Shown: positions 25,801-33,108 of the stretch, one piece after another
Numbering within the stretch: position 1 is the first letter of the stretch
Layout of the letters: the number at the start of each line of letters is the position of its first letter
Assembly: GCF_934277605.1 (NCBI RefSeq)
Contig: NZ_CAKQVD010000002.1
Location: 19,672-83,671, forward strand
Reading direction: 5' to 3'
Source of the DNA: an uncultured Anaerotignum sp.
GTDB taxonomy: Bacteria; Bacillota; Clostridia; Lachnospirales; Anaerotignaceae
Length of the DNA: 64,000 nucleotides
Notes under the pieces: generated by a model
What the model saw: only the letters and a program-made list of their open reading frames with translations
Told to the model about the DNA's origin: nothing
Database searches by the model: none
Program-made: the position numbers and the translations under genes

Positions 25801-26458
25801 CCTTCAAATGCAGATATTCCTTCGCCTTTTGGCTCTGCTGCTCCAAAGGCTCCACCTGCACCTCAAGCTCACTGATGATATCATCCACACGCAAGAGGTT
25901 TTGCTGTTCCCTTTCCAGCCTATTGACTGCCTCATTTTTTCTGGTTTTGTATTTCACAATGCCTGCCGCCTCTTCAAAAATCCTGCGGCGTTCCTCTCCT
26001 TTTGCGCTCAAAATTTCATCAATGCGTCCCTGTCCGATGATGGAATAGCCCTCTCGTCCAACACCCGTATCCATGAACAGCTCTTGAATATCCTTCAAGC
26101 GACAAGCCGTTCCGTTGATGCGGTATTCACTCTCACCGGAGCGAAACACCCGACGGGTTACCTGCACCTCGCTGTAAGCCAAGGGCAATCTGCCATCCTC
26201 ATTGTCCATCAAAATGGAAACCTCGGCAAAGCCCAAGGGCTTTCTGCTTTCTGTTCCGGCAAAAATGATATCCTCCATCTTATCGCCACGCAGGCTCTTG
26301 GCTCTTTGCTCCCCAAGCACCCAGCGCACCGCATCGGAAACATTGCTCTTGCCGCTCCCGTTTGGCCCGACAACCGCCGTCACCCCCGGGTTAAATTCCA
26401 GCTTCACTTTTTCGGGAAAGGATTTGAAACCCTGTAAATCCAATCGTTTCAAATACAT
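22898..26458 (-). CDS. smc: Chromosome segregation protein SMC
   Basis: The 1186-residue condensin ATPase has its N-terminal P-loop in VVGPNGSGKSNVSDAVRWVLG, long coiled coils at about 170-500 and 680-1000, and a hinge at about 515-640 (GAVGQLLKVEEAYETAIEAALGG region). The C-terminal signature is LLSGGERALTAIAIL, with Walker B FCILDEIEAALDDANV. Length is normal. It compacts and segregates chromosomes with ScpA and ScpB, which are not in this window. It lies 23 bases behind the pyrC-like gene and 19 before ftsY. Confidence 0.97.
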   Translation of the reverse strand: MYLKRLDLQGFKSFPEKVKLEFNPGVTAVVGPNGSGKSNVSDAVRWVLGEQRAKSLRGDKMEDIIFAGTESRKPLGFAEVSILMDNEDGRLPLAYSEVQVTRRVFRSGESEYRINGTACRLKDIQELFMDTGVGREGYSIIGQGRIDEILSAKGEERRRIFEEAAGIVKYKTRKNEAVNRLEREQQNLLRVDDIISELEVQVEPLEQQSQKAKEYLHLKEQLKQAETVAFCRDLERIGGEWESLRQAETAAAEQLSQSLAKNAEEKERAISFREKNEKLDVLLQQQNETMTELRAESEKTEGEIRLREEQRANDEANRSRIAGELTEKAKKQAENEAEQELCHSKMAGLKLEMDARQEELEALQEKYASLSTALHRDETQVESFKDEIFEQIRIGTETKGEISKREAMREQFLARRDQLFAEKEHTESRLHQFTVHLQALEQQEKERQEQLRYLQQELTALEQNKAHAQQEKQKAETSLSTQEKRSSELQSRLSLLSEMEREHEGYYNSVKSLLNLADAKERGICGAVGQLLKVEEAYETAIEAALGGALQNIVTETEENARDAIGYLKKRNLGRATFLPVTAIKGRALEDRHGILAEIGVIGTAYDLVSFEEKFRQLALYLLGRILVVENLDRAVQLAKKYRHQYKIVTLEGDILNPGGAMTGGSQQKRALHVFSRSREIRNLRESLQAATKTVQELRERLALANEDLQEIEQETIEKKMELQGVLVSRNGEETEKTLAEQRETAERLSLLELEEKQLAEQTENAEREIAALREKAASSEEAMEQANEKLTAFQDSLTGGKEEKDILMEEITQKKIVLSSVGQKVYSLEEELLRLREEQSTLRQEQKKAAEQAAVYEKNTDLRLEQQTILQQRADELQRQAEILQDRLNETAAEKQQTAEQAAQAEAKAAEWKETANRLENEQLRISSKKERLEEEKQRLTTQMWEEYEMTLRMAQEYTAGLPKEREQISVKEWKGKIRALGDVNVGAIEQYKEVKERFTFLTAQREDILAAEEKLRQIIEELSVLMEKQFREQFGVISENFSEVFREMFGGGRAELRLTDTAHVLESPIEIVAQPPGKNLQNMQLLSGGERALTAIAILFSILKMKPSPFCILDEIEAALDDANVSRFAQYLKKFAAETQFIVITHRKGTMEYADVLYGVTMQEKGISKLISVDFSEAEKSITA

Positions 26459-26481
26459 TCATCTACACCTCATTTGTTCTT

Positions 26482-27753
26482 TTAGGTCAGCAATCTGCCG
26501 CCAACCATGGTATAAAGCACCTTGCCACGCACTTCCTCGCTTGCAAAGGGAGAAAATTTCGCCTTGGATGCAAAATGCTCGGGGTCAATGCTATGGGTTT
26601 CCAGAAAATCAACCACAATGATATCTGCATCCTTGCCCTCAGCCAAGGCCCCTTTATTGTATAATTTCAAAATCTCCGCAGGCTTTGCGGACATTAGCTG
26701 AATCAAATGCTCCACCGTAATATAGCCCGGCTCAACCAAATGGGTATAGCTTAAGGAAAACGCTGTTTCCAAGGCAGAAATGCCATAAGCGGCAACGTCA
26801 AATTCCCTCTCCTTCTCCGTCAGGTTGGTGGGGCTGTGCCCGGATGCAATCACATCAATCGTGCCGTCCACAATGCCCTCGATGATGGCATAAACATCCT
26901 CTTTGGCTCTCAGGGGCGGGTTTACCTTTGCAAAGGTGTCATAATCCCCGATTGCCTCCTCCGTCAAAATAAAATAGTGTGGACTGGTTTCGCAGGTCAC
27001 AGGCACACCTCTGCCCTTTGCCTCACGGATGAGCTGCACAGAGCCCTTTGTGCTGATGTGCGATAAATGCAGGCGCACACCTGTCCGCTCCGCCAAATTC
27101 AGATTGCGTGCAACAATAACCTCCTCCGCCTCTCTGGGCATCCCTGTCAATCCAAGGCAGGCGGCAATATAGCCCTCATTCATAACGCCCTTGCCGGAAA
27201 GCTCTCTGTCCTCACAATGCGTCAGCACAGGCAAATCAAACATTTTCGTATAAATCATCACATTTCTGAGAAAGGCGGCAGAATCCGTAAATTCATCTCC
27301 ATCGGAAATCCCGACAATCCCCGCATCATACATCTCGCCGATTTCCGCCATTTCCCGTCCCTTGCAGCCAATGGACATGCTGCCATAGGGATAAATATTT
27401 ACCATTGATTTTTCCTTCGATTTGGAAACGATATATTCCACAACCGTTTTATTATCAATGACGGGGTTTGTGTTCGGCTCACAGGTAATGGTGGTAAAGC
27501 CGCCGCGCAAAGCCGCACGGGAGGCTGTTGCAATGTCCTCGATATATTCATGCCCGGGATCGCAAATGTTGCAGTGCATATCAATCAAGCCGGACATTAC
27601 CGTATGCCCGCCGACATCCACAGGCTTTGCGCCCTCCACCTCCAGGTTTAAACCGATTTTTTCAATGATTCCGTTCTCCACATAAATATCATGGAGCATC
27701 TCTTTATCATGGCTTGTCCCCAATAATCTGCAATTTTTCAACACTGTTTTCAT
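26482..27753 (-). CDS. Dihydroorotase-like protein with altered active site
   Basis: The 423-residue protein aligns throughout with class I dihydroorotase (PyrC), but key residues differ. The family HxHxR metal/substrate motif reads H60-C-N62-I-C64, so the second His and the carboxylate-binding Arg are lost. The family T-D-H-A-P-H motif reads S303-G304-H-S-P-T308, so the catalytic Asp is Gly. H178 (THCED), H231 (LSHIST) and N277 (KVNPPLR) remain. It is therefore unlikely to cyclise carbamoyl-aspartate normally. Non-catalytic dihydroorotases that only stabilise ATCase are known in Pseudomonas. It overlaps the pyrB-like gene by four bases. Confidence 0.82.
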   Translation of the reverse strand: MKTVLKNCRLLGTSHDKEMLHDIYVENGIIEKIGLNLEVEGAKPVDVGGHTVMSGLIDMHCNICDPGHEYIEDIATASRAALRGGFTTITCEPNTNPVIDNKTVVEYIVSKSKEKSMVNIYPYGSMSIGCKGREMAEIGEMYDAGIVGISDGDEFTDSAAFLRNVMIYTKMFDLPVLTHCEDRELSGKGVMNEGYIAACLGLTGMPREAEEVIVARNLNLAERTGVRLHLSHISTKGSVQLIREAKGRGVPVTCETSPHYFILTEEAIGDYDTFAKVNPPLRAKEDVYAIIEGIVDGTIDVIASGHSPTNLTEKEREFDVAAYGISALETAFSLSYTHLVEPGYITVEHLIQLMSAKPAEILKLYNKGALAEGKDADIIVVDFLETHSIDPEHFASKAKFSPFASEEVRGKVLYTMVGGRLLT

Positions 27754-28679
27754 TTGAAGGCACCTCCCACTTGAGAAAGGATATAGAACATTGCCATACG
27801 CACCGCAACGGAGTTCCCGATTTGGTCATTGATGATACACTGCTTGCTGTCAATCACTCTGGAGGAAATCTCAATTCCTCTTTGAATCGGGCCGGGGTGC
27901 ATCACAATGGCGTCCTTCTTCGCATAGCGCAAAAGGTTTTCATCAATGCGGAACAGGCGTTTATATTCATCCAAGGAGGGCAGGAAGGTTTTATCCTGCT
28001 TTTCCATACGCATACGGGTTGTCAAAATAACATCCGCATTATTGACCGCCTCTCTGGCATCATGGCAAACCTCCACGCCGAATTTTTCGATATCGGGCAA
28101 AAGCAAGGTCGGCGGGCCGGAAACACAAACCTCCGCTCCCAGCTTCGTCAGCCCCCAAATGTTGCTTTTGGAAACACGGCTGTGCAGTAAATCGCCGATA
28201 ATGGCAACCTTCAAGCCCTCAAAGCCGCCCTTCTGCTCCCGAATGGTCAAAAGGTCGAGCAGGGATTGCCCGGGGTTTTCGTTAAAGCCATCCCCCGCAT
28301 TGATCACAGAGGCCTCCACGCAGCCTGCCAACAGCTTCGGCGCACCTGCCATGGAATGACGCAGGATGATAAAATCCGCCCCCATCTGGTCGATGAGCTG
28401 CCCCATATCCTGCAGGCTTTCCTTTTCAATGGAATGAACGGAGTTCGTCATATCAATCACGTTTGCGCTCAGGTGCTGTGCCGCCAGCTCATAGGCCAGC
28501 TTTGCTCTTGCACTTTGCTCATAAAAAAGCATGATGACAGATTTCCCCTGCAAATGCGGTGTTTTCTTGTCTTTTTGGTTCAAAATATATTTCATGGTTT
28601 CGGCGGTCCCAAGGATATAGCGGATATCCTCCGCAGACATATCCCGCAGGCCGAAAAAGTCCTTCTTGCACAGCGACAT
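27750..28679 (-). CDS. Aspartate carbamoyltransferase-like protein with altered active site
   Basis: The 309-residue protein has the fold and length of the ATCase catalytic subunit, but family-invariant sites are changed. The carbamoyl-phosphate loop S-T-R-T-R reads S56-A-R-A-K60. The HPTQ motif reads N135-P-G-Q138, and the S-x-x-K-G-E loop reads S-I-E-K-E at 83-87. The R-x-Q-x-E-R motif reads RMRMEK, and HPGPxNRG reads HPGPIQRG. R58, R107-H108 and the HSRV motif remain. Substrate binding would at least be changed. The gene lies 15 bases behind rluD, where Bacilli keep pyrR-pyrP-pyrB-pyrC; no pyrR, pyrI or attenuator is present. Confidence 0.82.
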   Translation of the reverse strand: MSLCKKDFFGLRDMSAEDIRYILGTAETMKYILNQKDKKTPHLQGKSVIMLFYEQSARAKLAYELAAQHLSANVIDMTNSVHSIEKESLQDMGQLIDQMGADFIILRHSMAGAPKLLAGCVEASVINAGDGFNENPGQSLLDLLTIREQKGGFEGLKVAIIGDLLHSRVSKSNIWGLTKLGAEVCVSGPPTLLLPDIEKFGVEVCHDAREAVNNADVILTTRMRMEKQDKTFLPSLDEYKRLFRIDENLLRYAKKDAIVMHPGPIQRGIEISSRVIDSKQCIINDQIGNSVAVRMAMFYILSQVGGAFK

Positions 28680-28694
28680 GATGTTCCCTCCTAC

Positions 28695-29609
28695 TTACTT
28701 GCGCAATCGTTCCAGCAAAGCCTCAAAATAAGGCGGCAAGGGCGCCTCAAATTCCAAATATTCCTTTGTGCGAGGATGAATAAAGCCTAACACACGGGCA
28801 TGCAGCACCTGCCCCTCCAAATGAAACGGCTGCTTCTTCGGGCCATAAACCATATCGCCCAAAAGGGGATGCCCGATATAAGTCATGTGCACACGAATCT
28901 GATGGGTACGTCCCGTTTCCAGCTGCGCTTCAATCAGGGTAAACCTTTCCATGCGTTCCATCACACGATAATGCGTCACTGCATGGCGGCTGTGCTTTTG
29001 TGTCACTGCCATTTTCTTTCTGTCCTGCGGATTTCTGCCAATCGGCTCATCCACCGTCCCCTCATCCTCCGTAAAGCCGTTATAAACCACAGCATTATAT
29101 TTTCTCGTAATGCTATGCTCTGCAAGCTGTGCCGCCAAGGATTGATGTGCCATGTCATTTTTGGCAACCATCAGCACCCCAGAGGTATCCTTATCAATGC
29201 GATGCACAATGCCGGGGCGTTTTTCCCCATTGATACCGCTCAGCTCCGCTCCGCAATGAAACATCAGTGCATTGACCAATGTGCCACTTGTATGCCCGGG
29301 AGCCGGATGCACCACCATGCCCTGCGGCTTATTCACCACAATCACATCTGCATCCTCATATAAAATATCCAGAGGAATATCCTCCGGCAAAATTTCAACC
29401 TCCTTCACCTCGGGAAGCTCCACATCAATAATGTCCTTTTCCCGCAGCTTATAGTTCGCCTTTGTCCTTCCGCCGTTCAGCGTGATATGCCCTTCTTCAA
29501 TCAGCTTTTGCACGCCGCTTCGGGAAAGCGTTTCCATCACATCGGCAAGAAAAACGTCGATTCTGGTGCCGACATCCTCCTTTTCCGCCCCAAAGGTAAA
29601 ATATTCCAT
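28695..29609 (-). CDS. RluD-type ribosomal large-subunit pseudouridine synthase
   Basis: The 304-residue protein has an N-terminal S4 RNA-binding domain (about 15-75, RIDVFLADVMETLSRSGVQK) and the RluA-family catalytic core: GIVHRIDKDTSGVLMVAKN with the catalytic Asp, LETGRTHQIRVHM and HPLLGDMVYG. It modifies uridines in 23S rRNA. A ribosome site AAAGG nine bases upstream favours the ATG at 29609; one at 29618 is too close to it. The start overlaps the lspA stop region, the common lspA-rluD arrangement, so the pair is translationally coupled. Confidence 0.92.
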   Translation of the reverse strand: MEYFTFGAEKEDVGTRIDVFLADVMETLSRSGVQKLIEEGHITLNGGRTKANYKLREKDIIDVELPEVKEVEILPEDIPLDILYEDADVIVVNKPQGMVVHPAPGHTSGTLVNALMFHCGAELSGINGEKRPGIVHRIDKDTSGVLMVAKNDMAHQSLAAQLAEHSITRKYNAVVYNGFTEDEGTVDEPIGRNPQDRKKMAVTQKHSRHAVTHYRVMERMERFTLIEAQLETGRTHQIRVHMTYIGHPLLGDMVYGPKKQPFHLEGQVLHARVLGFIHPRTKEYLEFEAPLPPYFEALLERLRK

Positions 29610-29610
29610 T

Positions 29611-30099
29611 TCATTCATCCTTTTTCTTTTTCAAATCCAAATCCTCGTCCTTCATCACGAACAAAATCAAAAATACCATCAGAAGAACGCCTACAACCAC
29701 ATAAATATCCGCCACATTAAACACAGGCCAGTCAAAAAAGGTAAACTCAAAAAAATCCACCACATAGCCACGCAGCAAGCGGTCAATAATATTGCCGACT
29801 GCACCCGAAAGCACCAGCAGCAACGCCGCACGCAAGGGCAAATATGCCTTCTTCCTTGGCAATGTGCGGTAAAAATAAACCAAAGCCCCAACGATAACCA
29901 CCGTCAGCAGCAGTATAAACCATCTTTGCCCGGAAAGCATCCCAAAGGCAACCCCTCTGTTTTCCACAAAGGTCAAATCCAAAAAGCCATCCACCACCGT
30001 CATGCTTTGAATCGGCTTCAGGCTCCCCAAGGCCCACAGCTTCGTGCCTTGGTCAAGCAAAATCAGTAAAATTGTTATCACAATCGGTATGAGATTCAA
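29611..30099 (-). CDS. lspA: Lipoprotein signal peptidase II
   Basis: The 162-residue aspartic membrane protease removes signal peptides from prolipoproteins. Four transmembrane helices are visible (about 3-20, 56-78, 88-105, 128-152). The catalytic pair is D115 in GYVVDFFEF and D131 in FNVADIYV, with N103 in GNIIDR. I place the start at a TTG (30097-30099) because a near-perfect anti-16S sequence, AAGGGGGTGATT, lies five bases before it. The in-frame ATG at 30129 has no ribosome site. It is coupled to rluD behind it. Confidence 0.93.
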   Translation of the reverse strand: MNLIPIVITILLILLDQGTKLWALGSLKPIQSMTVVDGFLDLTFVENRGVAFGMLSGQRWFILLLTVVIVGALVYFYRTLPRKKAYLPLRAALLLVLSGAVGNIIDRLLRGYVVDFFEFTFFDWPVFNVADIYVVVGVLLMVFLILFVMKDEDLDLKKKKDE

Positions 30100-30178
30100 A
30101 GGAATCACCCCCTTCGGAAAAGTATTCATTATACAAAACGAGCCACGGCAAGAAAACCTCACCGCAGCTTGTCCGCTT

Positions 30179-30658
30179 TTATTTCGTTTCTTGTGCCTTT
30201 GCTTCCTTTTCTGCCAGAACCTCGCCCTTATCCAGCAGCTCAATTTCTGCATAAAGCAACAGCTTAATTCTTGTTTTCATCAATTCATAACGGCTTTCCA
30301 AGCCGGAAATCTTCTGCTCCAGCTCATAGGATTTTGTTCTTGCGCATGCCAGAATATCCTGCGCCTGCTGCTTTGCCTCATTGATGATTGCATCAGCCTC
30401 TGTTTTTGCCGCTGCCTTTGTTTCCTCCGCAGCCGCCTCTGCCAAGCTTAATGTACGCTCAATGGATTTTTCAAGATGCTTCAACCGATCTGTATCCTCA
30501 GCCACAGCCTCTACCTTTGTTCTTTCCTTCAGGCTCTCCTTATACAGCTTTTCATAGTCCTCATAGATGTCATCCAAAAAGGTATCCACTTCTTCAGGAG
30601 AATAGCCCACAGCTACTTTCTTAAAGTCCTTGGTTGCGATATCATTCGGTGTGATCAC
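30179..30658 (-). CDS. divIVA: DivIVA-family cell division / polarity protein
   Basis: The 159-residue coiled-coil protein opens ITPNDIATKDFKKVAVGYSP, the lipid-binding N-terminal domain of DivIVA/GpsB, followed by EEVDTFLDDIYEDYEKLY and long heptads to about 150. It marks curved membrane at septa and poles and recruits other factors. The start is GTG at 30658 with GAGGAGG upstream. It is in the usual sepF-yggT-ylmH-divIVA order, 12 bases behind ylmH. Confidence 0.94.
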   Translation of the reverse strand: MITPNDIATKDFKKVAVGYSPEEVDTFLDDIYEDYEKLYKESLKERTKVEAVAEDTDRLKHLEKSIERTLSLAEAAAEETKAAAKTEADAIINEAKQQAQDILACARTKSYELEQKISGLESRYELMKTRIKLLLYAEIELLDKGEVLAEKEAKAQETK

Positions 30659-30670
30659 GAAAAAACCTCC

Positions 30671-31456
30671 TCATACATATTTTTCAATTACCAATCCGAT
30701 TCTGTCTTTTTTGGTCTTTCCGCCAATGCTTTTGATACGAAAACGCCCAAAGCCACGCAGGCTGACCAAATCCCCTTCCTTTAACAGATGGGATGTGTTT
30801 GTTGCAATGCTCCAGTTTACCTGTGCCTTTTCCGCCGCAATCAGTGCTTGCGTCTTTCCTCTTGCCAAGCGAAATGCCTCACTCATCACCGCATCCAAAC
30901 GCAGAGAGGCCACCGTCAAACGTCTTTCCTCCGTCTGTCGCATGGGAATATCCTCCGCCTGCTCCGTTTCCTCTGCCACCACTGCGGTTTTGGAAACCTG
31001 CTCCAGCACAGCCGTTATGTATGGCGAAATTTCCTCCGCCACAAAGCAGACCGCAGAATCCTCCGCCACCAGAATATCCCCCACCTTGCCTCGGTCAATG
31101 CCAAGGCCGAGAATGGAGCCGAGATAATCTCTGTGGCTCAAATCCGCCTGTCCGAATTTCTTACTTTTTCTTCTGATTTTCACAATCTTAATCGGAAAAT
31201 CCTCTGCCGTAAGCGGCTCTAAGGAAAAGCCCATCTGCTGCCGCTCACAATCCTCCGTCCCGCCATAGCACAGGATGTGCAATTCACGGATACCCTGCAA
31301 TCGTTCTTGGAAGCGGGCACATTTTGCCCGATCCATAAAATCCGTAAAAGCAGGCTGTCTGCGTCTTATGGCGAAAATCGCTTGATCCAATGCCTTTGCA
31401 AACAGCAGCCGTTCCTCGCCCTCCGGCACGCTTTTCAATAATGCTTGTCTGTCCAT
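30671..31456 (-). CDS. ylmH: YlmH-like S4-domain RNA-binding protein
   Basis: The 261-residue protein has a central YlmH domain (PIKIVKIRRKSKKFGQADLSHRDYLGSILGLGI, then GDILV) and a C-terminal S4 domain (about 175-235, RLDAVMSEAFRLARGKTQALIAA). Relatives bind RNA and have roles in division-site placement and ribosome rescue in Firmicutes. The start at 31456 lacks a clear ribosome site and lies three bases beyond the yggT stop, so it is probably read by re-initiation. Confidence 0.9.
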   Translation of the reverse strand: MDRQALLKSVPEGEERLLFAKALDQAIFAIRRRQPAFTDFMDRAKCARFQERLQGIRELHILCYGGTEDCERQQMGFSLEPLTAEDFPIKIVKIRRKSKKFGQADLSHRDYLGSILGLGIDRGKVGDILVAEDSAVCFVAEEISPYITAVLEQVSKTAVVAEETEQAEDIPMRQTEERRLTVASLRLDAVMSEAFRLARGKTQALIAAEKAQVNWSIATNTSHLLKEGDLVSLRGFGRFRIKSIGGKTKKDRIGLVIEKYV

Positions 31457-31460
31457 GGCA

Positions 31461-31754
31461 TCAGAACATCTGAATGGCTGCAACCAAAACGGTCTGCACC
31501 AGTCTCATCAAAATCAACGCAAAAATCGGGGAAAAATCCAATCCCATGCCGCCGCCGAGAGGAGATTTATCCACCATGTTTCTCACAGGCCCCAAAATCG
31601 GCTCCGTCAGCTGATACAGAAAACGCCCAATGGCACTGTTATAGCCAAAACCGAAGGGAAGCCAAGAAAGCAGGATACGCACAAAGATGAGAATTTCCAG
31701 CAAATAGAAAAACACACCAATTGCGCTAATCAGCAATGCCTGTATATTGTTCAA
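31461..31754 (-). CDS. yggT: YggT-family membrane protein
   Basis: The 97-residue protein has two hydrophobic segments (about 3-30 and 63-95) around the family motif ILLSWLPFGFGYNSAIGRFLYQLTEPILGPVR. Function is poorly defined; the gene is nearly always next to sepF and divIVA in Firmicutes, pointing to an envelope or division role. It is 18 bases behind sepF. Confidence 0.9.
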   Translation of the reverse strand: MNNIQALLISAIGVFFYLLEILIFVRILLSWLPFGFGYNSAIGRFLYQLTEPILGPVRNMVDKSPLGGGMGLDFSPIFALILMRLVQTVLVAAIQMF

Positions 31755-31772
31755 TTCACAAAACCACCTTTA

Positions 31773-32294
31773 TCATCTGGCGCTTGTGCCGTTCATCCAG
31801 GGCAGCAAAACGCCTTTTGTTTTTAATTCTTCTTTAAAGTCGCCGGAAATATCCACATTTTCGGGTGCAATAATAAAAATATTATTGGCAACACGCTGAA
31901 TGGAACCCTCCAGAGAATAGCAGGTACCGCTCAAAAAGTCCATAATCCGCTGTGCGATGGGATATTCCACCTTTTCCAGATTGACCACAACCGGACGTTT
32001 GGTTTTAATCTGGTCACAGATTTCCTGTGCATCCTCATAGCATTCGGGCTTAATGATAACCACCTGCATCTGCACATTTGTGTTTACGCTGTAAATCTGA
32101 GGGTTTGTCGTATTCTTTGCAGGCTTACGGGGTGCAGTATACTCCGTATTTCTGCCGACTTCACGCAGACTGTAAGGAGGTGCTTCTCTTACCGGCGCAG
32201 GTGCCGCTGTTTCATACTCATCTTCATAGTAATCATCATCTTCTTCATATTCACCAAACATTAGGTCTTTCATTTTGTCAAAAATTTTTGCCAC
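31773..32294 (-). CDS. sepF: Cell division protein SepF
   Basis: The 173-residue protein anchors and organises FtsZ at the septum. It has the membrane-binding amphipathic start AKIFDKMKDLMFG, an acidic and Pro-rich linker (about 17-75) and the SepF core at about 80-165 (VVIIKPECYEDAQEICDQIKT, RPVVVNLEKVEYPIAQRIMDFLSG). The start is GTG with GGAGGAA upstream. It leads the conserved sepF-yggT-ylmH-divIVA group, 38 bases behind yggS. Confidence 0.94.
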   Translation of the reverse strand: MAKIFDKMKDLMFGEYEEDDDYYEDEYETAAPAPVREAPPYSLREVGRNTEYTAPRKPAKNTTNPQIYSVNTNVQMQVVIIKPECYEDAQEICDQIKTKRPVVVNLEKVEYPIAQRIMDFLSGTCYSLEGSIQRVANNIFIIAPENVDISGDFKEELKTKGVLLPWMNGTSAR

Positions 32295-32332
32295 GATAGG
32301 TTCCTCCTAAGCTATTCTCTATTGCTCATCCT

Positions 32333-33049
32333 TTATCTGTTCGGATAATATCTTTCGCCAAAAATACCTGTGCCGACACGAACAATGGTTGCACCCTCCT
32401 CAATGGCGACTGCATAATCACCTGTCATGCCCATGGACAAGGTATCCATCTTTATATTATCAATTTTTTTGCCGTTGATGTCAACAAGTAATTCTCTCAT
32501 TTGACGAAAAACTTCTCTGTTTTCTTCCGCATTTTCTACAAAAGGTGCAACCGTCATCAATCCACGCACACGAATATGCTGCATTTTTGCGATTTCTCTG
32601 AGCAGGGCCTCGGTGTCCTCCGGCTTCACGCCGAATTTGCTTTCCTCAGCCGCCATGTTCACCTCAATCAGAACATCCATCACAATATCCTTCTGGGCGG
32701 CACGCTTTTCGATTTCCTCTGCCAGCTTCAAGCTTTCCACAGAATGAATCATATCCACCTTATCAATGATATATTTTACCTTGTTTGTCTGCAAATGCCC
32801 AATCAAATGCCAATGAATCCGCTCTCCCGCCGGCGCATATTCCATCATAGGCTCATATTTCTCCATGATTTCCTGCACCTTGTTTTCGCCTAAGGCCAAG
32901 CAGCCTGCCTGCACTGCCTCGCCAATCAATTCTACAGGCTTTGTTTTGCTTACCGCAAGCAAAAGCACATCCTCCGCAGTTCTGCCGCCCTTCTCGGCAG
33001 CCGCCGCAATTTTTGCTCTTACTTCCTGAATATTTTCAACTACGCTCAT
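32333..33049 (-). CDS. yggS: YggS-family PLP homeostasis protein
   Basis: The 238-residue alanine-racemase-like single-domain protein binds pyridoxal phosphate through the Lys in LLAVSKTKP and has HWHLIGHLQTNKVKYI, LIEVNMAAEESKFGV, LMTVAPF and DTLSMGMTGDYAVAIEEGAT, all family signatures. It controls PLP levels rather than catalysing racemisation. The gene is usually upstream of sepF, as here. Confidence 0.94.
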   Translation of the reverse strand: MSVVENIQEVRAKIAAAAEKGGRTAEDVLLLAVSKTKPVELIGEAVQAGCLALGENKVQEIMEKYEPMMEYAPAGERIHWHLIGHLQTNKVKYIIDKVDMIHSVESLKLAEEIEKRAAQKDIVMDVLIEVNMAAEESKFGVKPEDTEALLREIAKMQHIRVRGLMTVAPFVENAEENREVFRQMRELLVDINGKKIDNIKMDTLSMGMTGDYAVAIEEGATIVRVGTGIFGERYYPNR

Positions 33050-33108
33050 ATCTCTTGCCTTCTTTCTGTCTTTTCATCCTGTCTTTTCATCAATTTTCAT
33101 TCGGGAGG

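Noticed and set aside
28680..28694. PyrR-type attenuator before the pyrB-like gene
   Set aside because: Only 15 bases separate it from rluD, too short for the attenuator and anti-terminator.
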